From Pedobacter roseus (GTDB lineage: Bacteria > Bacteroidota > Bacteroidia > Sphingobacteriales > Sphingobacteriaceae), in the NCBI RefSeq assembly GCF_014395225.1, contig NZ_CP060723.1, positions 4,650,001 through 4,714,000 on the forward strand: DNA of 64,000 nt, read 5' to 3'. The notes under the pieces are model-generated. The model ran no database searches, was not told where the DNA came from, and saw only the letters and a list, made by a program, of their open reading frames with translations. This document shows positions 37,987 to 45,410 of the stretch, in pieces. Position 1 is the stretch's first letter. The number at the start of each line of letters is the position of its first letter. The translations under genes and the position numbers were made by a program.

Positions 37987-38351
37987 GGCTTTGAGTTTTG
38001 GTTGATGATCTTTTTAATTTCTTCTATATCCTTTTCACTCAGCTTTTCTTCTTTTACCATAAAGGATAAAAGACTGCTTGGGGAATTATCAAAATAACCG
38101 GAGAACAGTTTGGAGAAAGTGGTTTTGGCATACTCATCTTTACTTATAGCCGGAAAGTATTCATAAGTTTTTCCATAAGCTTTGTAATTAACATAACCTT
38201 TCTTCTCCAAAAGCCTAACAATTGATGAAATGGTATTATAAGGAGGCTTAGGCTCTTCTTCCAGCTCATCAATAATATCTTTTACAAATGCTTTTTGCAG
38301 TTTCCATAAAACCTGCATAATACGCTCTTCTGCTTTGGTTAATTCTTCCAT
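37983..38351 (-). CDS. BlaI/MecI/CopY family transcriptional repressor
   Basis: 122 residues from ATG 38351 (MEELTKAEERIMQVLWKLQK); a TTG two codons upstream is less likely. The winged helix-turn-helix (about 1-75) reads AFVKDIIDELEEEPKPPYNT then ISSIVRLLEKKGYVNYKAYG, and the C-terminal dimer helices follow. Such repressors bind dyads at their own promoter and are cleaved when a BlaR1-type protease is activated. It is the first gene of a four-gene operon whose next two genes are such proteases. A dyad and promoter lie directly upstream. Confidence 0.93.
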   Translation of the reverse strand: MEELTKAEERIMQVLWKLQKAFVKDIIDELEEEPKPPYNTISSIVRLLEKKGYVNYKAYGKTYEYFPAISKDEYAKTTFSKLFSGYFDNSPSSLLSFMVKEEKLSEKDIEEIKKIINQNSKP

Positions 38352-38354
38352 ACT

Positions 38355-38400
38355 CAAATCTATAACTTATTTTTCAGTTTTACAACTATAAAATAAGTTA
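38355..38400 (-). promoter_or_regulatory. Promoter with dyad operator of the BlaI-M56 operon
   Basis: On the minus strand TTG (38385-38383), a 20-base spacer and TAGATTTG (38362-38355) match the Bacteroidota TTG-N19/20-TAnnTTTG promoter. A perfect 11-bp inverted repeat, TAACTTATTTT (38363-38373) and AAAATAAGTTA (38390-38400), flanks the -33 element, where a BlaI-type dimer would block transcription. The -7 box ends four bases before the ATG at 38351, so the transcript may have almost no leader. A smaller dyad ACTGA-AAAA-TCAGT lies at 38405-38418. Confidence 0.65.
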
Positions 38401-38523
38401 CATTACTGAAAAATCAGTTTAAAACACTAAATAACTGATTATTAGATAAATAATTTATTATTTTATTTTCAGGAAATGAAAGTACAGTGGTTCTTGGCAA
38501 TTGAAGCCCTGCCATTCGCTTTA

Positions 38524-38555
38524 TCCCGTGATCCCGATGTAAAATCGGGACGGGA
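38524..38555. repeat. REP-like palindrome next to the IS element
   Basis: TCCCGAT (38532-38538) and ATCGGGA (38544-38550) form a stem around GTAAA, extended by TCCC/GGGA at 38524-38527 and 38552-38555. A near-identical core (CCGATGTAAAAATCGGGACGG) forms the terminator stem at 57614-57647. It is followed by GATGCCCGCTACTGTCCCTT, part of which recurs at 29143. The IS110 element appears to have inserted beside this repeat. Confidence 0.6.
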
Positions 38556-38573
38556 TGCCCGCTACTGTCCCTT

Positions 38574-38757
38574 AGGTTTGTGAGTACTTAAAAATATATG
38601 AACTTTGAATATATAAAACCTTAACGGCAGTGCTGCACTATTACTCTGTCTAGATTAAAGATCTAAAACCTGTATTAGAGCACTGCCGTTTGTTGAACAA
38701 GAACCATATAGAATTTTAGTCTGGCAGGACCATTAAGGGATTTAGTTTTATTCAACA
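38574..38757 (+). ncRNA. Candidate IS110 bridge RNA
   Basis: Three stem-loops follow each other in the left region of the element. First, AGGTTT (38574-38579) pairs with AAACCT (38616-38621). Second, AACGGCAGTGCT (38623-38634) pairs perfectly with AGCACTGCCGTT (38679-38690), and inside it TAGAT/ATCTA (38651-38655, 38661-38665) leaves an internal loop. Third, TGTTGAA (38691-38697) pairs with TTCAACA (38751-38757). A 5' stem-loop plus two internal-loop hairpins in about 185 bases is the architecture of IS110 bridge RNAs, where the loops guide target and donor recognition. Transcription and exact ends are unknown. Confidence 0.65.
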
Positions 38758-38792
38758 TGAAGGTTTAATCTCAACTTAAGATAACCAAATTT

Positions 38793-39800
38793 ATGAATTA
38801 CAAATTATTTGCAGGCATCGACATTTCAAAACTGAAAACAGATGTAGTCTTTTTTCTTGCTGAGGATCCCGATGAATGTTTCCATGGCACTTTTGCCAAC
38901 AGTGATGCTGGCTATACAGAGATGATTACCTGGATCCATCATCTTACCAAACTGTCCATATCAGATATGTTCTTTTGCGCAGAAGATACTGGAATCTATG
39001 CACTTCCTGCGTGTACTTTTTTTAGTGATCAGGGTGGAAACCTCTGGGTTGAGAATGCGCTCAGATTAAAGCGGTCCCTGGGGCTCAAAAGAGGTAAGTC
39101 AGACAAGGCAGATGCTGCAGCTATAGCAGAATATGGTTTTATCCATAGGCGGAAAGCCTTTTTATTTAGTATGCCCAGCAAGACGATAAGCAAGATCAAA
39201 TACCTATTATCATGCAGGAGACAGCTGGTAAAGCAACAGACCGCACTGAAGAATGTTTGTGGAGAGCTTGAGGAATTTGACAGGGAATCTGCTGAGTTCA
39301 CCCTGCAAATCAGAAAGGCATTAATCAAGGAATATGATAATAAGATAAGTTTGTTAGAGGAAAAACTTTTGTGTTATGTAAAGGAGGATGCCTTATTGGA
39401 AAAACAATATAGACTCGTCAACTCAGTATATTGTATCGGACCACAGACCGCAATGTTCATTGTGGTTCTTACCCAAGGGTTTTCCCTATTTGATAACCCA
39501 AGAAAGTTTGCTTGTTACTGCGGCCTGGCCCCTTTTGGTAAAAAATCGGGAACAACCCTTAACACAAAACCCAAGGTCAGTCACCTGGCCAATAAACGGA
39601 TCAAAACCTTATTGACAATGTGCGCATTGAACACCATTAAAAAAGACAATGAATTTAAGAGATATTATGATAGAAAAATAAAAGAAGGGAAACATCATTC
39701 ATCAATCTTGAATGTACTTAGAAATAAGCTTGTCAGTAGGGCATTCTCGGCTGTAGCGAATGACAGGCCATATGTAAAAGACTATCAATTGGTAGCATAA
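38793..39800 (+). CDS. IS110 family transposase/recombinase
   Basis: 335 residues. The N-terminal RuvC-like DEDD domain shows Asp10 (FAGIDIS), Glu64 (FCAEDTG), Asp104 and Asp107 (KSDKADA). A coiled region covers about 140-200. The C-terminal Transposase_20 domain has SVYCIGPQTAMFIV and the catalytic serine, probably Ser252, in YCGLAPFGKKSGTT. All key residues are intact and the frame is unbroken, so the element may be active. IS110 enzymes recombine donor and target DNA using a bridge RNA; a structured region directly upstream fits that RNA. The stop is followed by a run of nine A. Confidence 0.93.
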   Translation: MNYKLFAGIDISKLKTDVVFFLAEDPDECFHGTFANSDAGYTEMITWIHHLTKLSISDMFFCAEDTGIYALPACTFFSDQGGNLWVENALRLKRSLGLKRGKSDKADAAAIAEYGFIHRRKAFLFSMPSKTISKIKYLLSCRRQLVKQQTALKNVCGELEEFDRESAEFTLQIRKALIKEYDNKISLLEEKLLCYVKEDALLEKQYRLVNSVYCIGPQTAMFIVVLTQGFSLFDNPRKFACYCGLAPFGKKSGTTLNTKPKVSHLANKRIKTLLTMCALNTIKKDNEFKRYYDRKIKEGKHHSSILNVLRNKLVSRAFSAVANDRPYVKDYQLVA

Positions 39801-39898
39801 AAAAAAAATAAGAAATTGCTTGGATTAACCATAGAATACAGGTTTATAAGGAAAGGTCTGTTCATGCATGGCGCCAAAGGAGCTTAACTGTTGTTAAT

Positions 39899-39970
39899 AA
39901 ACCCGATTGTAGTGAAAGCCCGCAGCGCAGCGAGGACTTTAAACGGAAAGCGGGACTGAAGACCGCCAAA
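39899..39970. repeat. GC-richer dispersed repeat fragment right of the IS
   Basis: The stretch AACCCGATTGTAGTGAAAGC continuing through CCGCAGCGCAGCGAGGACTT and AACGGAAAGCGGGACTG is clearly richer in GC than its surroundings, and CCCGC/GCGGG can pair across it. It resembles the repeat debris left of the IS and at 28900-29160. The 39801-40171 gap also holds a TCAGCATGACAGGC fragment of the TCATGCTGA repeat family (inverted, near 40032) and a TCGAGATGACGA fragment near 40153. No gene is seen in it. Confidence 0.5.
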
Positions 39971-40171
39971 AGAGCAGAACCGTTAATTTTCTAAAACTAT
40001 TGAATGTGATGCTTATTTTGTTACAGATGCTTCGTACCTCAGCATGACAGGCTACGTTATCGCTTAAATGCCCTAAGGTGACTTAGGTGGTCAAACATAA
40101 ACTTCGATTTTTTTAATTACGACATATAGGTCTCTCCACTCCGTTGCACTTAGGTCGAGATGACGATGAAT

Positions 40172-40843
40172 CTAGTTGCTTAAACCTGCAATGGCATTGA
40201 TGGTTAAGGCCACGATTACCGTATTAAAGATAAATGCAATTAAACTGTGCAACAGCGATAGTCTACGCAATTTCCGGTCGGAAATTTCTACATCAGAAAC
40301 CTGAAAAGTCATGCCCAGTACAAAAGAAAAATAAGCAAAATCAATAAAATCAGGTTCATCATCGCCGGGAAACTCTAGTCCTGAGCCTTTTTTTTCTGTG
40401 TTACCATCCTTATCGTCGCCATAATAAAGGTGCGCATAACGCATGCTAAAGGTGGTATGCACCAAAAACCAGGATAAAAACATGCCGGCAATTGCTACTA
40501 CTAAATCAAGCGGCTCGATATCTTTGTTAATGAGCAATAAAACTACAGCCAACAAACCGGCAAAGGTTGAAACCACCACGATGGCAAAAATCTCACCCCG
40601 GGTTTCATCCTGCATCCTGGCCTTTAGGTGCGTTTCGGCTGCAGAAGTATGAAAAAACATGTACCAGTGGAGGCTGATCAGGATTAAACAAAACACATCC
40701 CAGCCTAACATGATATGCGCCAGTACACTCATTTTGATAAAAAACGAAACCAGGTAAACTACAATTCCCGAAAATAGACTGATCAGCAAAATAAATAATG
40801 CCGATCTTTTTTGGATACCTTCTAATTTCGGTTCAACATTCAT
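40172..40843 (-). CDS. DUF1345 membrane protein
   Basis: 223 residues with about five membrane helices. The C-terminal segment DFIDFAYFSFVLGMTFQVSD then VEISDRKLRRLSLLHSLIAF is the hallmark of DUF1345, and the middle motif STFAGLLAVVLLL fits. The biochemical role of the family is unknown. It is encoded four bases downstream of a methyltransferase gene on the same strand, so the two are probably co-transcribed. Confidence 0.85.
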   Translation of the reverse strand: MNVEPKLEGIQKRSALFILLISLFSGIVVYLVSFFIKMSVLAHIMLGWDVFCLILISLHWYMFFHTSAAETHLKARMQDETRGEIFAIVVVSTFAGLLAVVLLLINKDIEPLDLVVAIAGMFLSWFLVHTTFSMRYAHLYYGDDKDGNTEKKGSGLEFPGDDEPDFIDFAYFSFVLGMTFQVSDVEISDRKLRRLSLLHSLIAFIFNTVIVALTINAIAGLSN

Positions 40844-40847
40844 ATTC

Positions 40848-41630
40848 TTAAAATTTAAGCTTAAAGTGTTCTTTTACCTGTCCTTTTTTAAAATAAACCA
40901 ATCCGATCCAGAACAAATCAACCGTTACGGTAACATCAGGATGGTTTTTAATTTCCGTCCAGGCTTCTTTCATGCCTTCGCTCCAATAAATATCGTCAAA
41001 AATAAGCAGCGAATTTTCATTAACTTTTGGCAGGCACCATTTAAAATAATTCAGGGTCGCATCTTTACGGTGATTTCCATCAATATAAACGAAATCCAAA
41101 CTGGGTTGTTTGGCAATAATATCTGGTAAAATCAGGTCGAAATTGCCCACATGAAGTTCGATATTGACAAGGTTTAAATCCTCAAAATTCTTTTTTGCTA
41201 CTTCAGCGGTTTGCGGACAGCCTTCAATGGTAATAATTTCAGTTTCAGGATCTGTTTTGGCCAGATAAGCCGTGGTAATCCCCAAACAGGTACCCAGCTC
41301 TATTGCACTTTTAGGTTGGGTATTTTTAGCCAAACGGTAAATTAGTTTAGCCAGCCGTGGACTTTTCAATGCATTTTTCGCAATCTGACTAACCTTTTTT
41401 GTACGGTTTTTATTCAGGTGAGACCCCGCTCCGAGATCGGTAACGGTAATTATCGAATCGTCATTAAAAAGTTTTTTTCGCTGTTCTTCTATATTTTTGT
41501 ATTCAGATTTGTCGGTAAAATCGTAAATTACCTCATCAGCTAGCTTGTACACGAATGGTGAATGCGTTCCATGCCTGCTTTTTGCTGTTAAACGGTGTTT
41601 AAGGTAATCTGTTATAAATTGAAATAGCAT
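40848..41630 (-). CDS. Class I SAM-dependent methyltransferase
   Basis: 260 residues. The SAM site is visible as AIELGTCLGITTAYLA (motif I), ITIEGCPQTAEVAKKNF, and DFVYIDGNHRKDATLNYF (motif IV/post I); LLIFDDIYWSEGMKEAW follows. This pattern fits the Methyltransf_24/O-methyltransferase-like group. The N-terminal 90 residues (FITDYLKHRLTAKSRHGTHS) are typical of Bacteroidota members. The substrate cannot be told. It faces the SirB1-like gene with 44 bases between the two starts, so a divergent promoter region lies at 41631-41674. Confidence 0.85.
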   Translation of the reverse strand: MLFQFITDYLKHRLTAKSRHGTHSPFVYKLADEVIYDFTDKSEYKNIEEQRKKLFNDDSIITVTDLGAGSHLNKNRTKKVSQIAKNALKSPRLAKLIYRLAKNTQPKSAIELGTCLGITTAYLAKTDPETEIITIEGCPQTAEVAKKNFEDLNLVNIELHVGNFDLILPDIIAKQPSLDFVYIDGNHRKDATLNYFKWCLPKVNENSLLIFDDIYWSEGMKEAWTEIKNHPDVTVTVDLFWIGLVYFKKGQVKEHFKLKF

Positions 41631-41674
41631 AATATTGCAAAAGTAATTAAACGCCGCAAACGTATGTATGTTTT

Positions 41675-42538
41675 ATGGAAAATAACGCAGAGATAAGTGC
41701 TTTAGTAAAATTGCTGGATGATCCTGATGAGGAAGTATTTCAGCATGTAGAAAAAAAACTGCTTGAATATGGCGGTCAGGTTGTCCATTTTTTAGAAAAT
41801 GCCTGGGAACAATCTTTTGATGCGCTGTTACAGGAGCGTATTGAGAACATTGTACACCAGATCCAGTTTAAAACAGTTAAAGAAGATTTAAATTTATGGT
41901 ATTTAAGTGGTGCTTTTGATTTATTGCAAGGTGCCCTGATTATTAACCGCTATCAATATCCTGATCTGGATGAACAAAAAGTAATTAACCAGATCGAAGA
42001 AATTAAACGTGATATCTGGCTGGGCCTGCAATATGAAATGAGCTCAGTTGAAAAAGTGAAACTGATCAACCATGTGTTATATCAGCAATATGGCTTTGGA
42101 GGGAATACCAAAAACCACCATGATCCGCAAAATTCTTATTTAAACCAGGTACTGGAAAGTAAAAAAGGGAACCAGATTACGCTGGCCATCATTTATTCTA
42201 CTTTAGCTCAAAAACTGGATCTTCCGGTTTACGGAATTAATTTACCGCAGCATTTCATTTTAGGCTATATAGACGATAGTAAACAGGAAGGGAATGAATA
42301 TGGAGTGCTTTTCTATATCAATGCTTTTAACCGTGGCAATATTTTCGGTAAACATGATGTGGATCAGTTTTTACGCCAGCTTAATTTAGAAGCCTTACCA
42401 GAATATTACAGGCCCTGCAGCAATACCGATATTATCCGCCGTGTAATCAGAAACCTGATTTCTGCTTACGAAAATGCGGGGGCTACCGATAAAGTTGCCG
42501 AATTGAACGAATTACAGGATATTATTGCCGAAAAATAG
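41675..42538 (+). CDS. SirB1-type transglutaminase-like protein
   Basis: 287 residues. The central region NHVLYQQYGFGGNTKNHHDP, then SYLNQVLESKKGNQITLAII and LPVYGINLPQHFILGYIDD, matches the Transglut_core2 (SirB1) family. The typical catalytic Cys of active transglutaminases is not at its place (KKGNQITL), as in other SirB1 proteins, so enzymatic activity is doubtful. The N-terminal 90 residues are helical and HEAT-like. It is followed 14 bases later by the GH18 gene on the same strand. Function in Bacteroidota is unknown. Confidence 0.85.
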   Translation: MENNAEISALVKLLDDPDEEVFQHVEKKLLEYGGQVVHFLENAWEQSFDALLQERIENIVHQIQFKTVKEDLNLWYLSGAFDLLQGALIINRYQYPDLDEQKVINQIEEIKRDIWLGLQYEMSSVEKVKLINHVLYQQYGFGGNTKNHHDPQNSYLNQVLESKKGNQITLAIIYSTLAQKLDLPVYGINLPQHFILGYIDDSKQEGNEYGVLFYINAFNRGNIFGKHDVDQFLRQLNLEALPEYYRPCSNTDIIRRVIRNLISAYENAGATDKVAELNELQDIIAEK

Positions 42539-42552
42539 TTTACCTAGATCCC

Positions 42553-43674
42553 ATGCATAAAAGAAAGCTTACCACCCCTACTGTACTGTTTTGCATTACA
42601 GTGATTACTTCGTTATCATTTTTGAGTATCCAATCAAAAGCTCAAAAAACCGTAAAACCGAATGTTATTGCGTATTACACAGGACAAAATTCGGTGATTG
42701 ACAGCTTTCCCATCGAAAAATTGAGTCATTTGATTTATAGTTTCGGTCATTTAAAGGGTGATAGTTTAAATATCAGATCGGCGAAGGATTCGGCTTTGAT
42801 TACCAAAATGGTAGAATTAAAAAAGCGTAATCCTGATTTGAAAGTGATGATTGCACTGGGTGGCTGGAGTGGCTGCGCGCCTTGTTCTGAAGTATTCAGC
42901 AGGGCTGACGGACGGAAAACTTTTGCCAAAACCACTAAAGAAATTCTTGATTTTTTCCGTGCCGATGGCATAGATCTCGATTGGGAATATCCTGCGGTAA
43001 TGGGCTATCCCGGGCACCAGTACACGGTTGATGATAAGCACAATTTTACCTTACTGGTTAAAGAACTGCGAAGAAAACTGGGTAAAAAGGCGGAAATCAG
43101 TTTTGCGGCCGGCGGGACGAAAAACTGTATCGATTCTTGTTTTGAATGGGACAAGGTAATGCCTTTGGTAAACAGGGTGAATTTAATGAGTTACGACCTG
43201 GTGAGTGGTTATGCGGTTAAAAGTGGTCACCATTCACCGTTATATGCTACTGCCGAACAAGATTTATCGGGCGATTTTGGTGTAAAAGCTTTAATAAAAT
43301 CAGGCGTTCCGGCACAAAAAATAGCTTTGGGAGCAGCTTTTTATGCCCGTATTTTTGAAAACAGCACCGATGCCAACCAGGGTTTATATCAACCTACAAA
43401 ATTCATCAGCGGGGTTTCTTATAAAAACTTTAAAAAACAGTTTTCGAGCGAAAACGGTTACAACTATTATTGGGATGAAAAGGCCCAGGCGCCTTACTAT
43501 TATAATCCTCAAACAAAATACCTCGCCACGTTTGATGATCCGAAATCAATATCATTAAAAACAAAATATGTGATTGATCAAAAACTAAATGGCATCATGT
43601 TCTGGGAACTTACTGATGATGCCTATACAGATGGCTTGCTGGATGTGATTGATAAAACCATAAAAAAATTATAA
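42553..43674 (+). CDS. Glycoside hydrolase family 18 (chitinase-like)
   Basis: 373 residues with a signal peptide (residues 1-30, ending QSKAQ). The GH18 signature FRADGIDLDWEYP gives the DxxDxDxE motif at 138-145 with catalytic Glu145. Other family features are LKVMIALGGWSG and LMSYDLVSGY, plus MFWELTDD near the end. All catalytic residues are present, so hydrolysis of chitin or a related GlcNAc polymer is likely; an endo-beta-N-acetylglucosaminidase role is also possible. The protein is secreted or periplasmic. Its 3' end overlaps the convergent CAP gene by six bases. Confidence 0.92.
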   Translation: MHKRKLTTPTVLFCITVITSLSFLSIQSKAQKTVKPNVIAYYTGQNSVIDSFPIEKLSHLIYSFGHLKGDSLNIRSAKDSALITKMVELKKRNPDLKVMIALGGWSGCAPCSEVFSRADGRKTFAKTTKEILDFFRADGIDLDWEYPAVMGYPGHQYTVDDKHNFTLLVKELRRKLGKKAEISFAAGGTKNCIDSCFEWDKVMPLVNRVNLMSYDLVSGYAVKSGHHSPLYATAEQDLSGDFGVKALIKSGVPAQKIALGAAFYARIFENSTDANQGLYQPTKFISGVSYKNFKKQFSSENGYNYYWDEKAQAPYYYNPQTKYLATFDDPKSISLKTKYVIDQKLNGIMFWELTDDAYTDGLLDVIDKTIKKL

Positions 43675-44151
43675 GGGGCTTCCAAAGGTTACTACCCAGT
43701 AATTTTGAGTCATACCTACACCCGCTTGTTTACTTTTAGCATCCATCATTGCCAGGCAATGGCTTACACTTTTTTTCCAGGCAACAATTACCTGATCAGC
43801 ATGACTGTATCCTTTAGCCAGATTTTCTGCTCTAAAATCGCCTGTATAAGCTGCATTTAAAGCGCGTTCCTCTGGCGTACCGCCTTCTGGAGATAGATGA
43901 TCAAAATAGTTCCGCTTCGCCATATCTTGAGCATGGGCAAGTGCTGCATCCTGTAATTGCTTATTTGGTGCTAAATTGGGTACCGGTGGCATGTAAATAG
44001 TACCACAATTACATCCGTTCTGCCTTAACGCGTTAATTTTATCAATCACTAAATCAATATCCCGATAAGGCAAAGCCCTTTCATCCTTTTTGCAATGCAC
44101 CAGTAAAATAACGAGCAACATGGCAGCAAACAAGCCAAGGTATTTTTTCAT
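43669..44151 (-). CDS. CAP (SCP/PR1-like) domain lipoprotein
   Basis: 160 residues with a lipoprotein signal (MKKYLGLFAAMLLVILLVHC, Cys20). The CAP domain (about 35-160) shows LQDAALAHAQDMAKRNYFDH, LSPEGGTPEERALNAAY, FRAENLAKGYSHADQVIVAW and the final YWVVTFGSP. The His in YFDH and His in SVSH with Glu in AENLA are the usual cavity residues. Bacterial CAP proteins are secreted and of unknown activity. The start of the coding region follows the GH16 terminator; the 3' end overlaps the GH18 gene on the other strand. Confidence 0.9.
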   Translation of the reverse strand: MKKYLGLFAAMLLVILLVHCKKDERALPYRDIDLVIDKINALRQNGCNCGTIYMPPVPNLAPNKQLQDAALAHAQDMAKRNYFDHLSPEGGTPEERALNAAYTGDFRAENLAKGYSHADQVIVAWKKSVSHCLAMMDAKSKQAGVGMTQNYWVVTFGSPL

Positions 44152-44172
44152 ATTTTATTTTATCCTATAAAA

Positions 44173-44196
44173 GGAGGCAACTGTAAAGTTACCTCC
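44173..44196 (-). terminator. Terminator of the GH16 gene
   Basis: On the minus strand GGAGGTAACT and AGTTGCCTCC form a 10-bp stem with one wobble pair around TTAC, followed by TTTTATAGG. It lies 24 bases past the stop of the GH16 gene and upstream of the CAP gene. Confidence 0.75.
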
Positions 44197-44219
44197 AATA
44201 TGCATGTTGATGCTATCAA

Positions 44220-45044
44220 TTAAAAGGCTCTTTCTCTACCCATGTAAACATTTTTACCAGTGTAAAAAGTATTACCAGACGGGCCTGGAGAGCCGCTATC
44301 ACCTTCCATTTGCATGTTAATGATGAGCCACATCGGTTTATTTACCGAATTGCTCATAGTATGTTTAGCTACCCAAACGTTATCGATATAATAATGGCAA
44401 TCTACGTCGGTTGCACTTACTTTATTGTACCAGCATTTATAATTATGGTACGAGCCCGCAGTAGAAACTGTTGTAAGTTTATTTTCCCAGCCGCCATCGT
44501 AGGTATTCTGCCAATTGGTATTACTGCCTTTAAACTCCATAATATCACTTTCAGGTGGCCATGAATTAACGCCGGTGATCCAGAAAGCAGGCCAGGTTCC
44601 TTTAGTGGTTGGTACAGCAAAATCGCCCGAAATGGTATAACTGGGAAACTGATCATTAATCAACACCTGCTGTTTGGCATAACAGGCCCCAGAATTGTAC
44701 CATATTGCCAGGTTTGTAAAGCCATTGGCCGTACTGTTTCCAGGCGAGGAAGCTAAACGAGTAGCTTTAATGGTTAATACCCCGCCACTCAACGAAATCT
44801 GGCTATGGTTGGTGGTACTTCCCACCATACGTGCAGAACCATTATGATCGGTACCCCAGGGATAATTATAATTCCATTGTGCCTCGAAAGCAGTATAACT
44901 GGCTAAAGAGTTACCATCAATCAATGTTTCCCAGGCTTTAACCTGACCATTTTCTGATTGAACTGTTTCTTTATCCTTTTTACAAGATAAAAGGGATAAA
45001 AATGCGCATGCAAATAGCATACACCACATTTTTTCATTTCTCAT
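44220..45044 (-). CDS. Glycoside hydrolase family 16 lipoprotein
   Basis: 274 residues from ATG 45044, giving the lipoprotein signal MRNEKMWCMLFACAFLSLLSC (Cys21); a longer frame upstream spoils it. The jelly-roll enzyme has the catalytic motif PESDIMEF with Glu165, Asp167 and Glu170, the ExDxxE of GH16, preceded by WPAFWITGVN. Further conserved parts are CWYNKVSATDVDCHYYID and PMWLIINMQM. The substrate is a beta-glucan or galactan; sequence alone cannot decide. Being a lipoprotein it probably acts at the cell surface. GH18 lies nearby on the opposite strand. Confidence 0.88.
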   Translation of the reverse strand: MRNEKMWCMLFACAFLSLLSCKKDKETVQSENGQVKAWETLIDGNSLASYTAFEAQWNYNYPWGTDHNGSARMVGSTTNHSQISLSGGVLTIKATRLASSPGNSTANGFTNLAIWYNSGACYAKQQVLINDQFPSYTISGDFAVPTTKGTWPAFWITGVNSWPPESDIMEFKGSNTNWQNTYDGGWENKLTTVSTAGSYHNYKCWYNKVSATDVDCHYYIDNVWVAKHTMSNSVNKPMWLIINMQMEGDSGSPGPSGNTFYTGKNVYMGRERAF

Positions 45045-45362
45045 GTTTTTTGAATTAGGTAAATATTTGGTTAATTGTAAAGCATTTAGCAATTGATCAC
45101 CCAATAAAAAGTACACATAAAAACCCGTAATTCACCATTAGTTACCTTTTAAAATGGCATATAAAATAAACTCAGGTTGATATGTTTTTATAAATTTGGT
45201 TAGATCAGGCGCGTAGTAATCGGTTTCGAAACGACATCACTGTAAGCAAATATAGACGACAAGTTGCTAAAAAATGAGGGGCTAAATCGTAAAAAAGGAG
45301 TGGTAAAATGAGCGTTTTAGTCAACCAGTTATAAGAATACGACAAAAAAGCGTTTAAAAACA

Positions 45363-45393
45363 AAAGCCTGATCAAGAACCATGATCAGGCTTT
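45363..45393 (-). terminator. Strong terminator after the 45411-46247 lipoprotein gene
   Basis: AAAGCCTGATCA (45363-45374) and TGATCAGGCTTT (45382-45393) form a perfect 12-bp stem with a 7-base loop. On the minus strand it is followed by TGTTTTTAAA. The rest of the 366-base gap 45045-45410 must hold the GH16 promoter; I saw no other structure in it. Confidence 0.88.
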
Positions 45394-45410
45394 CCAATAT
45401 TTTTAAACCA

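Larger units (their letters stand above)
38568..39834 (+). mobile_element. IS110-family insertion sequence, approximate limits
   Basis: The element consists of a left non-coding region of about 220 bases, one DEDD transposase gene and a right end of about 30 bases. There are no terminal inverted repeats, as usual for IS110. Limits are inferred from guide-like matches: TCCCTTA (38568-38574) is complementary to a segment of loop 2 in the left region, and AACCATA (39827-39833) is identical to another segment of loop 2. The bases just right of it, AATACAGGTTT (39835-39845), are complementary to loop 1. Each limit could be off by some ten bases because GCTACTGTCCCT also occurs at 29143. Confidence 0.65.

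Noticed and set aside
38400..38480. Repeated ACTGA/TCAGT words as a CRISPR-like or iteron array
   Set aside because: Copies are too short and irregular; an operator region explains them better.
38568..39834. Terminal inverted repeats of the insertion element
   Set aside because: None were found; IS110 elements lack them, so their absence is not a sign of truncation.
42747..43041. Antisense frames within the GH18 gene
   Set aside because: The GH18 frame is complete with catalytic motif; the antisense frames lack any support.
45044..45116. Longer N-terminus for the GH16 protein
   Set aside because: The extension hides the lipoprotein signal that begins at ATG 45044.
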